Positions 17,694-25,256 of a stretch of DNA of 55,135 nt are shown here, in pieces. Under the pieces are notes generated by a model, which worked only from the letters and a program-made list of their open reading frames with translations, was not told where the DNA came from and searched no databases. Source of the stretch: Paenibacillus sp. 32O-W (GTDB lineage: Bacteria; Bacillota; Bacilli; Paenibacillales; NBRC-103111); contig NZ_VEGP01000035.1 of assembly GCF_007679495.1 (NCBI RefSeq), positions 1 to 55,135 of the forward strand, read 5' to 3'. Each line of letters opens with the position of its first letter. The stretch's first letter is position 1. The position numbers and the translations under genes are program-made.

Positions 17694-18179
17694 CTATTGA
17701 TCGGCCTCTTCCTCATACCACTGCTCCAGTTGGGCCTGCAGCGCACGAATTTCCGTAAGCAGCGAAATGAGCGGGTAGGAGTTCTCTTCAATAGCGGCAA
17801 AAGCACTCTCCAGCCGGTTGATATATTCCAATCCTCCGGTGACCGGATATTGCTCATCTACCAATTCCAAATCATCACATTCCGCAATCAGATAGGGAAG
17901 CCGTGGAACATTGCCTGCCGTCAGCTTGTCCAGTTCCTTGTGAAGTCTTCGGTTCAACGCTGTCAATTGGTACATATGAGTGGACGGCATCTCCACAAAC
18001 TCCAGATGATCCCCCAGCTTGAGTATTCCAAATCGCATTTTGGCCATACGGTCCGTTATCCTCTCTTTCTCTTCGCTTGCGCGTGAAGGACGGTTAAACC
18101 ATAACGTCTCCGCCTTTACGTCTTTCGTGTCGAATAAATAAAGATAAGTTCTTTTTGTTTCGTGCAAAATAGTTTCCAA
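17694..18179 (-). CDS. Hypothetical protein, 161 residues
   Basis: I do not recognise the family. The protein is soluble and acidic, with no signal or membrane segment. It begins METILHETKRTYLYLFDTKD, has a central phrase MRFGILKLGDHLEFVEMPST, and ends in a likely coiled coil (ISLLTEIRALQAQLEQWYEE). It sits between cmpA and the SprT-like gene in an otherwise conserved sporulation-linked neighbourhood. It reads toward cmpA and could be co-transcribed with it. Codon use looks normal for the window, so it is probably a real gene. Confidence 0.7.
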   Translation of the reverse strand: METILHETKRTYLYLFDTKDVKAETLWFNRPSRASEEKERITDRMAKMRFGILKLGDHLEFVEMPSTHMYQLTALNRRLHKELDKLTAGNVPRLPYLIAECDDLELVDEQYPVTGGLEYINRLESAFAAIEENSYPLISLLTEIRALQAQLEQWYEEEADQ

Positions 18180-18232
18180 TGTCGAAAAAGTTAAGAGCCG
18201 TTTTCCGCATCCTCAATTACACAAGTTTCTAC

Positions 18233-18261
18233 TTGACAGTGTACTTAAGATGCGGTACAAA
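18233..18261 (+). promoter_or_regulatory. Sigma-A type promoter upstream of sprT-like gene
   Basis: TTGACA (18233-18238), a 17-nt spacer, then TACAAA (18256-18261). It is about 190 nt before the sprT-like start. Confidence 0.6.
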
Positions 18262-18452
18262 TTCAAGAGAATGTCGGCGAAATCCGGGCCACTGATTTAT
18301 AACCTATCGCTGTCGGGGCTGAACGCCGATCAATAGTATTCCCCCGCCGGTCAATTGGTGAGCTGAGCGTAAGGATTTCTAATTAGATGCGTGAAGGGGA
18401 GGTCCGGCAGCGGCGCTGGATCCATGTTATGCAGGAGAAGGAGCGAGAGGTC

Positions 18453-18929
18453 ATGAGCAACGAGGAATTACAGCAGTGGGTCGAACAAATCTCGTTGAGA
18501 TCTTTTGGAAGGCCGTTTCTTCACCGGGCCACCTTCAATTCCCGGCTTCGCTCTACGGGAGGAAGATATTTCATGAAGACCCACCATATTGAAATAAGCC
18601 GCAAGCATTATGAGACGTTCGGGGCAGACGAAGTGGAGAAAATTATTAAGCACGAGCTTTGCCATTATCATTTGCATTTGCAGCGCAAAGGATACAAGCA
18701 CCGTGACGCTGATTTCAAAACCTTGTTGAAAGAGGTGGGGGGAACCCGCTTCTGTCAGGCTTTGCCCGGCAGACAAAGCAAGGAGCCCTACCGTTATCGG
18801 CTGGTATGCGGCTCCTGCCAAATGGAATATTTGCGCAAACGCAAGGTAGACCCTCGTAAATATGTTTGCGGGAAATGCAGGGGGAAGCTACGGCTGCTTG
18901 CTTTGGATAAGAACGAGGAATTAAGGTGA
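18453..18929 (+). CDS. SprT-like zinc metalloprotease family protein
   Basis: A 158-residue SprT/SprL family protein (Bacillus YdcK/SprL). The zinc-binding HExxH motif is HELCH within VEKIIKHELCHYHLHLQ. A C-terminal zinc ribbon has two pairs, CGSC and CGKC. Start ATG 18453 follows AAGGAG by 9 nt; the longer in-frame form from 18387 lacks a good ribosome site. SprT domains occur in DNA-protein crosslink proteases, but the bacterial role is not settled. Gene order tex-cmpA-sprL-tRNA is conserved. Confidence 0.92.
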   Translation: MSNEELQQWVEQISLRSFGRPFLHRATFNSRLRSTGGRYFMKTHHIEISRKHYETFGADEVEKIIKHELCHYHLHLQRKGYKHRDADFKTLLKEVGGTRFCQALPGRQSKEPYRYRLVCGSCQMEYLRKRKVDPRKYVCGKCRGKLRLLALDKNEELR

Positions 18930-18974
18930 TTATATACAGAAAGGGCGGGTTTCGGCAGGATTTTTTCTAACGGT

Positions 18975-19020
18975 AGTCCTTCTCGAAGGACTTGACTAAA
19001 TGGAAACTTCATGATAAATT
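18975..19020 (+). promoter_or_regulatory. Promoter for tRNA Asn-Ser unit with overlapping hairpin
   Basis: TTGACT (18992-18997), 17 nt, then TAAATT (19015-19020). A perfect 8-bp inverted repeat AGTCCTTC/GAAGGACT (18975-18992) runs into the first base of the -35 box. It may end the upstream transcript or bind a factor. Confidence 0.6.
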
Positions 19021-19039
19021 TAAAGATGTCGCTTTACAT

Positions 19040-19115
19040 TCCCTGATAGCTCAGTTGGTAGAGCACTCGGCTGTTAACCGAGTTGTCACAGGTTCGAGTC
19101 CTGTTCGGGGAGCCA
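19040..19115 (+). tRNA. tRNA-Asn (GTT)
   Basis: Acceptor TCCCTGA/TCGGGGA (one G-T pair), D-loop AGCTCAGTTGGTAGAGC, anticodon GTT at 19073-19075, T-loop GGTTCGAGTCC, encoded CCA. Confidence 0.97.
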
Positions 19116-19116
19116 T

Positions 19117-19208
19117 GGAGAGATACCCAAGTGGCTATAAGGGGACCCTCTGCTAAGGGGTTAGACTGCGTAAGCGGTGCGAGGGTTCGAATCCCTCTCT
19201 CTCCGCCA
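19117..19208 (+). tRNA. tRNA-Ser (GCT)
   Basis: A class II tRNA with a long variable arm. Acceptor GGAGAGA/TCTCTCC, anticodon GCT at 19152-19154, T-loop GGTTCGAATCC, encoded CCA. It follows tRNA-Asn after one base. Confidence 0.97.
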
Positions 19209-19223
19209 TACATAAGCGACCGG

Positions 19224-19246
19224 GACCGCGGTATGCGGTCTTTTTT
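19224..19246 (+). terminator. Terminator after tRNA-Ser
   Basis: GACCGC/GCGGTC stem with a 5-nt loop, followed by TTTTTTG. It closes the Asn-Ser unit. Confidence 0.88.
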
Positions 19247-19297
19247 GTTTAGTTGATGATGGCATTAAAATCCAAAATAAATTATATGAAAAAAAGC

Positions 19298-19326
19298 TTG
19301 TCAAAGGTATGAATATCCGTTATAAT
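19298..19326 (+). promoter_or_regulatory. Consensus promoter for tRNA Glu-Lys-Leu unit
   Basis: TTGTCA (19298-19303), a 17-nt spacer, then perfect TATAAT (19321-19326), 44 nt before tRNA-Glu. Confidence 0.85.
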
Positions 19327-19370
19327 AACTCTTGTCGCTTTAAGGAGCGCCCTTAAAGTAATCAAGTTTT

Positions 19371-19445
19371 GGCCCGTTGGTCAAGTGGTTAAGACACCGC
19401 CCTTTCACGGCGGTAACACGGGTTCGAATCCCGTACGGGTCACCA
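19371..19445 (+). tRNA. tRNA-Glu (TTC)
   Basis: Acceptor GGCCCGT/ACGGGTC, anticodon TTC at 19404-19406, T-loop GGTTCGAATCC, encoded CCA. Confidence 0.97.
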
Positions 19446-19509
19446 TTTATCTTTTCCGTTTGTCACTGATTTGCAACTGCACTGGGCTAACGGACATAGA
19501 ACTGCATGA

Positions 19510-19585
19510 GAGCCATTAGCTCAGTCGGTAGAGCACCTGACTTTTAATCAGGGTGTCGGAGGTTCGAGTCCTCCATGGCTCACCA
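19510..19585 (+). tRNA. tRNA-Lys (TTT)
   Basis: Acceptor GAGCCAT/ATGGCTC, anticodon TTT at 19543-19545, T-loop GGTTCGAGTCC, encoded CCA. The spacer before it carries a TAACGGACATAGA half repeat. Confidence 0.97.
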
Positions 19586-19625
19586 TTGCTTCTCATTGGC
19601 AATTCGTGGTAATATAATCACATAC

Positions 19626-19708
19626 GCGGTCGTGGTGGAATGGCAGACACGCTATCTTGAGGGGGTAGTGGGCGTACGCCCGTGGAGGTTCGAGTCCTCT
19701 CGACCGCA
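19626..19708 (+). tRNA. tRNA-Leu (GAG)
   Basis: A class II tRNA. Acceptor GCGGTCG/CGACCGC, anticodon GAG in loop TTGAGGG, T-loop GGTTCGAGTCC. No CCA is encoded (ATAG follows), so CCA must be added after transcription, unlike the other four. Confidence 0.95.
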
Positions 19709-19726
19709 TAGAAAGTAAAAGCACCG

Positions 19727-19758
19727 AAAGCCCTTAATGTATAAGGGCTTTTTGTTTT
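19727..19758 (+). terminator. Terminator after tRNA-Leu
   Basis: AAAGCCCTTA/TAAGGGCTTT stem with a 5-nt loop, then TTGTTTTTT. Confidence 0.88.
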
Positions 19759-20190
19759 TTCTATATATAAATTTTTTTGTATCAAATATGTCAGTCTTTA
19801 CTTGGTGCCATTTCAAACCTGCTTATATAGGCTTTTTCCAACTACCTTGAAAATCCGTCTATTTTACCGTCTGCAGGCATCGTTGCAAGCGGAGCGGTAC
19901 GTCTAACTGTATTTTGTACAGGTAGATTCAAGCGAATGGGCGAAAATGATCAAACTAACTGGATAAACTACAGTTAAAATGGGCAACTTTGGGCGAAACG
20001 GCTGTTTTGGCGCAAACTAACTGTAGGTTTTCCAGTTAATTTCCATATTTCTTCCGAATATAGAAATCTAACTGTATGAAATCCATTAAGTTTTCAAATT
20101 TCACACTATTGAAGCCATTCAACTCTATTCTACCTTGAAAATCCATCCATTTTCATCATCTGATGGTGCCGCGGTCAGCGGCATAGGGGT
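19759..20190. repeat. Intergenic region with TAACTG inverted elements and a direct repeat
   Basis: No gene was seen. Two 21-bp elements, TAACTG...CAGTTA, at 19956-19976 and 20018-20038 are near-perfect inverse complements of each other (two mismatches). Each is also internally palindromic at its ends. A diverged direct repeat CTACCTTGAAAATCC lies near 19848 and 20131. Confidence 0.7.
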
Positions 20191-20619
20191 CTAAATGAAA
20201 ATGGCGATGCCTTTTTCTTTCATTGGATTTAAAATTTCAACGTCACACATGCTGATATATGTAATAGATTTCAGGTTGATTAAGTGCTCAAAGCCACCGA
20301 CATGTGTAATATCAAAAAAATCATCCTCACCATCCCAATCAGGCTGAATGAGATGGTATATTTCATTTCCTCCATCCAAACACAGCTCCGTGACTTTATC
20401 CAAATCCTCCTTTTCAAGTTCCAGGGCTGAGAAGTACTGTAACAGTTCGTCGATAGGGCCAGAATCATCCGCATACCATTCATACTTTTCTGTATATATC
20501 TCCTTTAATTGTTCAAGCTCCTGTCTAAATTTCGGATCTAGATCAAGCAACGCATCAATGACCACCAATTTAAAATTAAAATCTTGAAACATACCCGTAA
20601 GATCAACATGCTTTCCCAT
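20191..20619 (-). CDS. Hypothetical protein, DUF6892-like
   Basis: A 142-residue acidic soluble protein. The opening FQDFNFKLVVIDALLDLDPK and the leucine-rich ending with HVGGFEHLINLKSITYISM recall DUF6892 proteins; the assignment is from memory of the family. Start ATG 20619 has GGAGATGG just upstream. It follows a degraded WYL gene by 16 nt on the same strand. Small acidic proteins of this sort can be immunity proteins of polymorphic toxins, but no toxin is nearby. Confidence 0.65.
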   Translation of the reverse strand: MGKHVDLTGMFQDFNFKLVVIDALLDLDPKFRQELEQLKEIYTEKYEWYADDSGPIDELLQYFSALELEKEDLDKVTELCLDGGNEIYHLIQPDWDGEDDFFDITHVGGFEHLINLKSITYISMCDVEILNPMKEKGIAIFI

Positions 20620-20634
20620 TTTCCATCTCCATTC

Positions 20635-20920
20635 TTATTTCACACTTGCTAACATAGTTTTTCGTTCTTTCAGCATTTGAGCATAATCAACACCTCAATC
20701 TGCGTGCCTTGACTTAGTAACCACATCCTAATTCCCTGTTCGAATACATCGGCTTCAAATCTAATTCCTTCGTCATTCAGGCTTAGCACTCTTATATTGG
20801 GCAACCGATCATAAACGGCTTCCAGATTATTCATTATTTTAGCAGATGCATCCAATTCGTGGTAGAACAGTAGCCTACTTAATCTGAGCGGTATTTCTCC
20901 ACAGTCCCCAATTGGCCGCA
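20635..20920 (-). pseudogene. WYL-domain regulator, C-terminal remnant
   Basis: Only the last part of a YafY/WYL-type transcriptional regulator is left: LSRLLFYHELDASAKIMNNL, then GIRFEADVFEQGIRMWLLSQGTQIEVL, which matches the usual C-terminal phrase. After EVL the frame ends in IMLKC, but shifting by one base gives DYAQMLKERKTMLASVK before a stop at 20635. One missing base near 20691 would explain this. The helix-turn-helix and most of the WYL domain are absent. Upstream DNA belongs to a CotD-like gene and its terminator. Confidence 0.6.
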
Positions 20921-20926
20921 TTTGGC

Positions 20927-20962
20927 AAAAAAAGCCCCGCTTGGCCGTTTGGCTGAGCGGGG
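20927..20962 (-). terminator. Leftward terminator after CotD-like gene
   Basis: On the minus strand CCCCGCT/AGCGGGG (20962-20956 and 20941-20935) is followed by C and seven T. It begins 12 nt after the CotD-like stop. Confidence 0.85.
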
Positions 20963-20974
20963 TAGTTCTTTTGA

Positions 20975-21190
20975 TCATCTTTTTCTTCTCTTCGACCTAC
21001 GACTGGATACTGTGCAAAATTCGTCCCTAAATATTGGCGTAACGATACGGTGGGGGATAGGTACACAATGATGTTTTCTTATAATCTCGACTGGCTGAAT
21101 GACTTGTACGATCTGAGGGTGAAACACATTTTCAAATACTCTTACAGGTGGATCGACTACTGTCCTTGTCGGACATTGAGGACAACGCAT
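20975..21190 (-). CDS. CotD-like spore coat protein
   Basis: A 71-residue protein rich in Pro, Val, His, Cys and Arg: MRCPQCPTRTVVDPPVRVFE, then NVFHPQIVQVIQPVEIIRKH, then a basic C-terminus SSRRSKRRKR. This composition and the phrase HPQ-V-V-HP/QPVE-I--HHCVP fit the CotD family of inner coat proteins. GGGAGAAG lies before the ATG, and the gene has its own terminator. It is probably made in the mother cell late in sporulation. Family assignment is by motif memory. Confidence 0.75.
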   Translation of the reverse strand: MRCPQCPTRTVVDPPVRVFENVFHPQIVQVIQPVEIIRKHHCVPIPHRIVTPIFRDEFCTVSSRRSKRRKR

Positions 21191-21336
21191 AGGCTTCTTC
21201 TCCCTTCCAAAAAGATAATATTATTCTATGCCGGTAACAATTAATCTGCTTGTTCTACTGCCTTATCCAAAGATTAATAGCGAGAAAAGTATAAACAAAA
21301 ACCCCGCCTTAATCGAACTATACCTTTTAATTCACT

Positions 21337-21855
<519 letters not shown>

Positions 21856-21880
21856 TTAAATATTTCGCCCCTTTGTATAA

Positions 21881-22333
21881 TCAATAATTTCTCTTGTTTC
21901 CCTTTTTAACAAATTCCCAGTCTTTTCCTATATTTTTTCTTACTCTTTGAAGAAGACGGAGAATGGTTTCTGCTTCTCTTTCGGAAAATCCCTGTAATGC
22001 AACGGTGTTGGAATAATCATTCTCTCTTTTTATAAAAGGGTAAACATTTTTCCCTTTCTCTGTTGGAAAAAGTTTTTTAATTTTTTTGTTATGTGTATCT
22101 TCTTTCTTTTCAATAAAGCCGTTAATTTCAAGTTTTTTTATAGCACGGGCTGCTGTTGTTCGATCTACCTTTATCATCTCGGCTAACTTTTCTTGAATGA
22201 TTCCCGATTGTTCACATATTCGGACCAGGTACAAATACTGCCCTCTTGTAAGGTCACACTCTTTAAATTCTATATTGCTTATAGAATCTAGTGCCCTTGC
22301 AATCATTCCTATTTCACGGAGAATATCCTTCAT
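21881..22333 (-). CDS. MarR family transcriptional regulator
   Basis: A 150-residue winged-helix repressor. The core includes LTRGQYLYLVRICEQSGIIQ, LAEMIKVDRTTAARAIKKLE and the wing NGFIEKKEDTHNKKIKKLF. ATG 22333 follows AAGGAGTTAATT. Two TTGTTGCA-type palindromes upstream are its likely operators, giving autoregulation together with the acetyltransferase gene. Confidence 0.92.
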   Translation of the reverse strand: MKDILREIGMIARALDSISNIEFKECDLTRGQYLYLVRICEQSGIIQEKLAEMIKVDRTTAARAIKKLEINGFIEKKEDTHNKKIKKLFPTEKGKNVYPFIKRENDYSNTVALQGFSEREAETILRLLQRVRKNIGKDWEFVKKGNKRNY

Positions 22334-22356
22334 AATTAACTCCTTAGTCTGCGTTA

Positions 22357-22374
22357 TTGTTGCAAATGCAATAA
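22357..22374. promoter_or_regulatory. MarR operator 1
   Basis: TTGTTGCAAATGCAATAA, 8-base arms with one mismatch, 24 nt upstream of the MarR start. It is the same design as the copy at 22403-22420. Confidence 0.7.
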
Positions 22375-22402
22375 AAATGCGTACATTGAATTTACCTGAA
22401 AT

Positions 22403-22420
22403 TTGTTGCATTTGCAACAA
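22403..22420. promoter_or_regulatory. MarR operator 2
   Basis: TTGTTGCATTTGCAACAA, perfect 8-base arms around TT. It is 46 bp from the first copy, start to start, a little over four helical turns. Confidence 0.72.
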
Positions 22421-22504
22421 AAAACGATGATGATGTCAAGCTCCGTTGATGGACAACTCGTCGTAAGTAGATAGCGGATTAATAATTTAGGATTGACATC
22501 GTAA

Positions 22505-23023
22505 AGAATCCAATTTGGCCGGATAGATATTTTGTTAAACAATGCGGGAATCTCGACTACCAGCCTTATTCAAGACATGTCCGTTGAAACTTGGGATAGA
22601 ATGATCGATGTGAATTTAAGAAGCGTGTTCCTGACAACAAGATATACCGTGCCTTATATGATCCGACAAAAATCAGGGAGAATCATTAACATAGCCTCCC
22701 AATTAGGTCAGAAAGGCGGGGTGAAGCATGCTCATTACGCCGCTGCTAAGGCGGGGGTCATCGCCTTTACGAAGTCGATCGCTCTGGAGCTCGGTTCGTA
22801 TGGAATAACGGCCAACTGCATCGCGCCCGGTCCAATTGAGACCCAGTTGATGGCTACAGTAGATGAAGAGTGGAAACGGCAGAAAAAATCCGAACTTGCC
22901 CTGCCGCGATTCGGGCAAGTGGAGGAGGTTGTTCCTACAGCTATCTTCCTCGCTTCCGATCCGGATGGAAATATTTATACCGGTCAAACACTTGGGCCCA
23001 ATAGCGGCGATGTCATGCTGTAA
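22505..23023 (+). pseudogene. Short-chain dehydrogenase/reductase, N-terminus missing
   Basis: The reading begins after a stop at 22502-22504 with RIQFGRIDILLNNAGIS, which is the middle of an SDR Rossmann fold. The cofactor-binding TGxxxGIG part (about 80 residues) is absent upstream. The remainder is intact: Asn/Ser in IINIASQLG, YxxxK in HYAAAKAGV, and NCIAPGPIET. It lies 49 nt before ridA and may have been part of that operon. Loss of the nucleotide loop should make it inactive. Confidence 0.85.
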
Positions 23024-23072
23024 ACAGAGAGTTATAATGAAGAAATCAATTATCTAAAGGAGACTAAGAACT

Positions 23073-23534
23073 ATGAATATTGAACAAAAGCTTATCGACA
23101 TGGGGCTGCAGCTGCCAGTAAAGAAGGCGAAAGATGCTCCGTTCGCCGCTTTCTCGACGGTGGGGAATTTAATTTTCTTGTCGGGCCAGACGCCTTCGGT
23201 TGACGGTTCGATGGCTTACAAAGGAATTGTCGGCGCAGATGTGAGCATTGAACAAGCCAAGGAATCGGCGGTCGTCTGTACATTAAATTTATTGGCCGCA
23301 CTGAAGCAGGCGACGGGAGATCTGGCGAAAGTCAAACGGGTTGTGAAATTGAACGGCTATGTGGCGTCTTCTCCGGATTTCACGAAACACCCGGAAGTGA
23401 TCAATGCGTCGTCCGAATTGTTGAACAGGCTTTTTGACGAGGCTCCCAAACATGCCAGAGCTGCGATCGGGGTCTCCTCCTTGCCTGGAGGGGCGCCTGT
23501 AGAGATCGAAATGATAGTGGAAATTAGCGAATAG
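23073..23534 (+). CDS. RidA family (YjgF) enamine/imine deaminase-like protein
   Basis: A 153-residue member of the RidA superfamily, YjgF-like variant with the long N-terminus. RidA proteins hydrolyse reactive enamine/imine intermediates from PLP enzymes. Conserved parts are GNLIFLSGQTP, ATGDLAKVKRVVKLNGYV, and HARAAIGVSSLPGGAPVEIE with the substrate-binding arginine. The start follows AAAGGAG. Its partners are a broken SDR gene before and a YheO-type regulator after, which suggests an amino-acid catabolic unit. Confidence 0.92.
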   Translation: MNIEQKLIDMGLQLPVKKAKDAPFAAFSTVGNLIFLSGQTPSVDGSMAYKGIVGADVSIEQAKESAVVCTLNLLAALKQATGDLAKVKRVVKLNGYVASSPDFTKHPEVINASSELLNRLFDEAPKHARAAIGVSSLPGGAPVEIEMIVEISE

Positions 23535-23562
23535 GAACGTTTTATCGGTATTAAATTGGAAC

Positions 23563-23626
23563 GAAGCCGGAACTGCAGATGATCGTGTCTTGGGCTAGAC
23601 GATCGGGTAGTTACCGGCTTTTTTTA
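23563..23626 (+). terminator. Terminator after ridA
   Basis: Outer arms GAAGCCGG-AACT/AGTT-ACCGGCTT enclose an inner hairpin GATCGT/ACGATC, followed by T7. Confidence 0.8.
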
Positions 23627-23709
23627 TGAAGAGGGATGAATGACTGCCGGCTAATCTTGTGTTAGAATAAAAAATAATTAAGAATAAAAAAATTTTTGTA
23701 TGGGACGGG

Positions 23710-24387
23710 ATGAAATTGGAAAGCATGAAAAATGAAATAGAGTTATTTTCCTCGATTGCCAAAGCCATCACCAAACATTTCGGGGAAAAGTGCGAGGTTG
23801 TTTTTCACGACTTGACGGACGGATATGAAAGCACGATCGCAGTTATTGAAAACGGGCATGTTACCGGGAGAAAGGTCGGTGATTGCGGGAGCAACCTCGG
23901 TCTTGAAGTGCTGCGTGGAACGGTGGAGGATGGGGACAAATACAATTATATTACGCAGACGAAGGACGGGAGGATTTTAAGATCTACTTCTATCTATTTG
24001 AAAAACAAGGAAAATGAAACGATCGGAGCCCTATGTATTAATTTGGACATCTCCGAGTTTCTGATGGCTGAGCAAACGATTAAGTCCATTACGATGCACA
24101 GCTTCGAAAATGAAGTGAAAGAAACGTTTGTTAATGATGTAAATGAGCTTCTTGATTTTCTGCTGCAGGAATGCCAGAATGAAATTGGCAAAGCCGTTTC
24201 GCACATGACCAAGGAAGATAAGCAGAGGGCTGTGGAATTCCTCGATCAGAAGGGAGCCTTCCTGATCAAGAAGTCCGGCGATAAAGTATGCCAGTTTTTG
24301 GATATATCCAAGTTTACGCTCTATAACTATTTGGATACCATCCGGGGAGAACAGCAAAGAAAGTCTAATCCGACAAAGTTGTTCTAA
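23710..24387 (+). CDS. YheO/DauR-like transcriptional regulator
   Basis: A 225-residue protein with an N-terminal YheO-type PAS-like domain (AITKHFGEKCEVVFHDLTDG, then RILRSTSIYLKNKENETIGA) and a C-terminal helix-turn-helix with AVEFLDQKGAFLIKKSGDKV and ISKFTLYNYLDTIRGEQQ. DauR, a relative, represses D-amino-acid catabolism genes. The adjacency to ridA fits control of an amino-acid or enamine pathway. The ribosome site is weak for ATG 23710, and ATG 23725 is an alternative. Confidence 0.88.
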   Translation: MKLESMKNEIELFSSIAKAITKHFGEKCEVVFHDLTDGYESTIAVIENGHVTGRKVGDCGSNLGLEVLRGTVEDGDKYNYITQTKDGRILRSTSIYLKNKENETIGALCINLDISEFLMAEQTIKSITMHSFENEVKETFVNDVNELLDFLLQECQNEIGKAVSHMTKEDKQRAVEFLDQKGAFLIKKSGDKVCQFLDISKFTLYNYLDTIRGEQQRKSNPTKLF

Positions 24388-24504
24388 CGGTTAGAATGAA
24401 GGATAAGCAGAACAGCAAAAACCGCAAACGCCGGATCATTCGATGCTGACGCTGCGGTTCCAATCTGTATAGAATTACATTTGGGAAATGTCATCACACA
24501 CGGT

Positions 24505-24702
24505 TCAGTCTCTGGAAGGATCAGACATAAACCAAGAAATATATGAGCATCTTGTGCAGACGAGAATAGCCGCATTTCGGTTAGCCCAATCGATTCCGAA
24601 GAAGGTGGCCCCCCTCGAGTTTAGCTGCCGATAATCTTTGTCGAAGGTATCGTTCCGGCAGCAGGGACAGAGGATAGGCGTATTGTTGACTTTATATCTC
24701 AT
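24505..24702 (-). CDS. Small zinc-ribbon protein
   Basis: A 65-residue protein with two Cys pairs, CPCC near the N-terminus and CTRC near the C-terminus, and the family phrase LNSRGATFFGIDWANRNAAI. It resembles the predicted nucleic-acid-binding Zn-ribbon proteins common in Firmicutes. ATG 24702 follows GGAGGGG by 6 nt. Function is unknown. Confidence 0.75.
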   Translation of the reverse strand: MRYKVNNTPILCPCCRNDTFDKDYRQLNSRGATFFGIDWANRNAAILVCTRCSYISWFMSDPSRD

Positions 24703-24793
24703 AAGTACCCCTCCAGTCATTTTCGTCATTATTTATTGAAGAATGCTATAGTTTACATTACGTTCCGCCATCCATCAGGTTCCAAAACATCTA

Positions 24794-24825
24794 AGGCTCC
24801 CCATAACTTTTCGGGGAGCCTCTTT
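24794..24825. terminator. Hairpin, possible terminator
   Basis: AGGCTCCCC/GGGGAGCCT stem with a 10-nt loop followed by CTTT. The T-run is weak, and no rightward gene ends close by. Confidence 0.45.
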
Positions 24826-25256
24826 AATGCCTGGCTTATCTGTTTGAGTTGGTCCAGGAATTGTTAATCCTCGGGGGTTCGATCCAGATACAGGCGGGTA
24901 ACGGAAGTCGATTCGCCTTGTTCTATTTCCCGTTCGCTTGCCTCTTCTTCCATTTCATCATGCATATTCATGCCAGGTGCAAGAGTCGGCCCGGTTTCCT
25001 CATTGCGCTTCTTCTTATTTTTCATTCCATCGGGGCTCCTTTAAGATAATGTTAAGCTTAGTATGGCAGGTTTTAGAAAAATCATCCCATCGTATGGATC
25101 GCTGCTTCGAGAGGACGTAATTTTCCGGATTTCGACTACTCCCCTCGGCACTTTCTTCTTAAGAAAGCAAACCTCAATCCTGAAGTTCATCTGTTGTAAG
25201 GGCTGCCAACCCAAAGCGATAATGGAGGTACCATTAAATTAAGGGGGATGTGCTAA
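24826..25256. other. Leader region of sugar ABC operon
   Basis: No gene was seen. TTGTAAGGGCTGCCAA at 25194-25209 resembles a CcpA cre site at 13 of 16 positions and lies about 50 nt before the first gene. It is weak and not called as a site. Confidence 0.4.

Noticed and set aside
24849-25120. Two short plus-strand frames (60-66 codons) before the sugar ABC operon
   Set aside because: No ribosome site, no recognisable motif, and overlapping each other in different frames.
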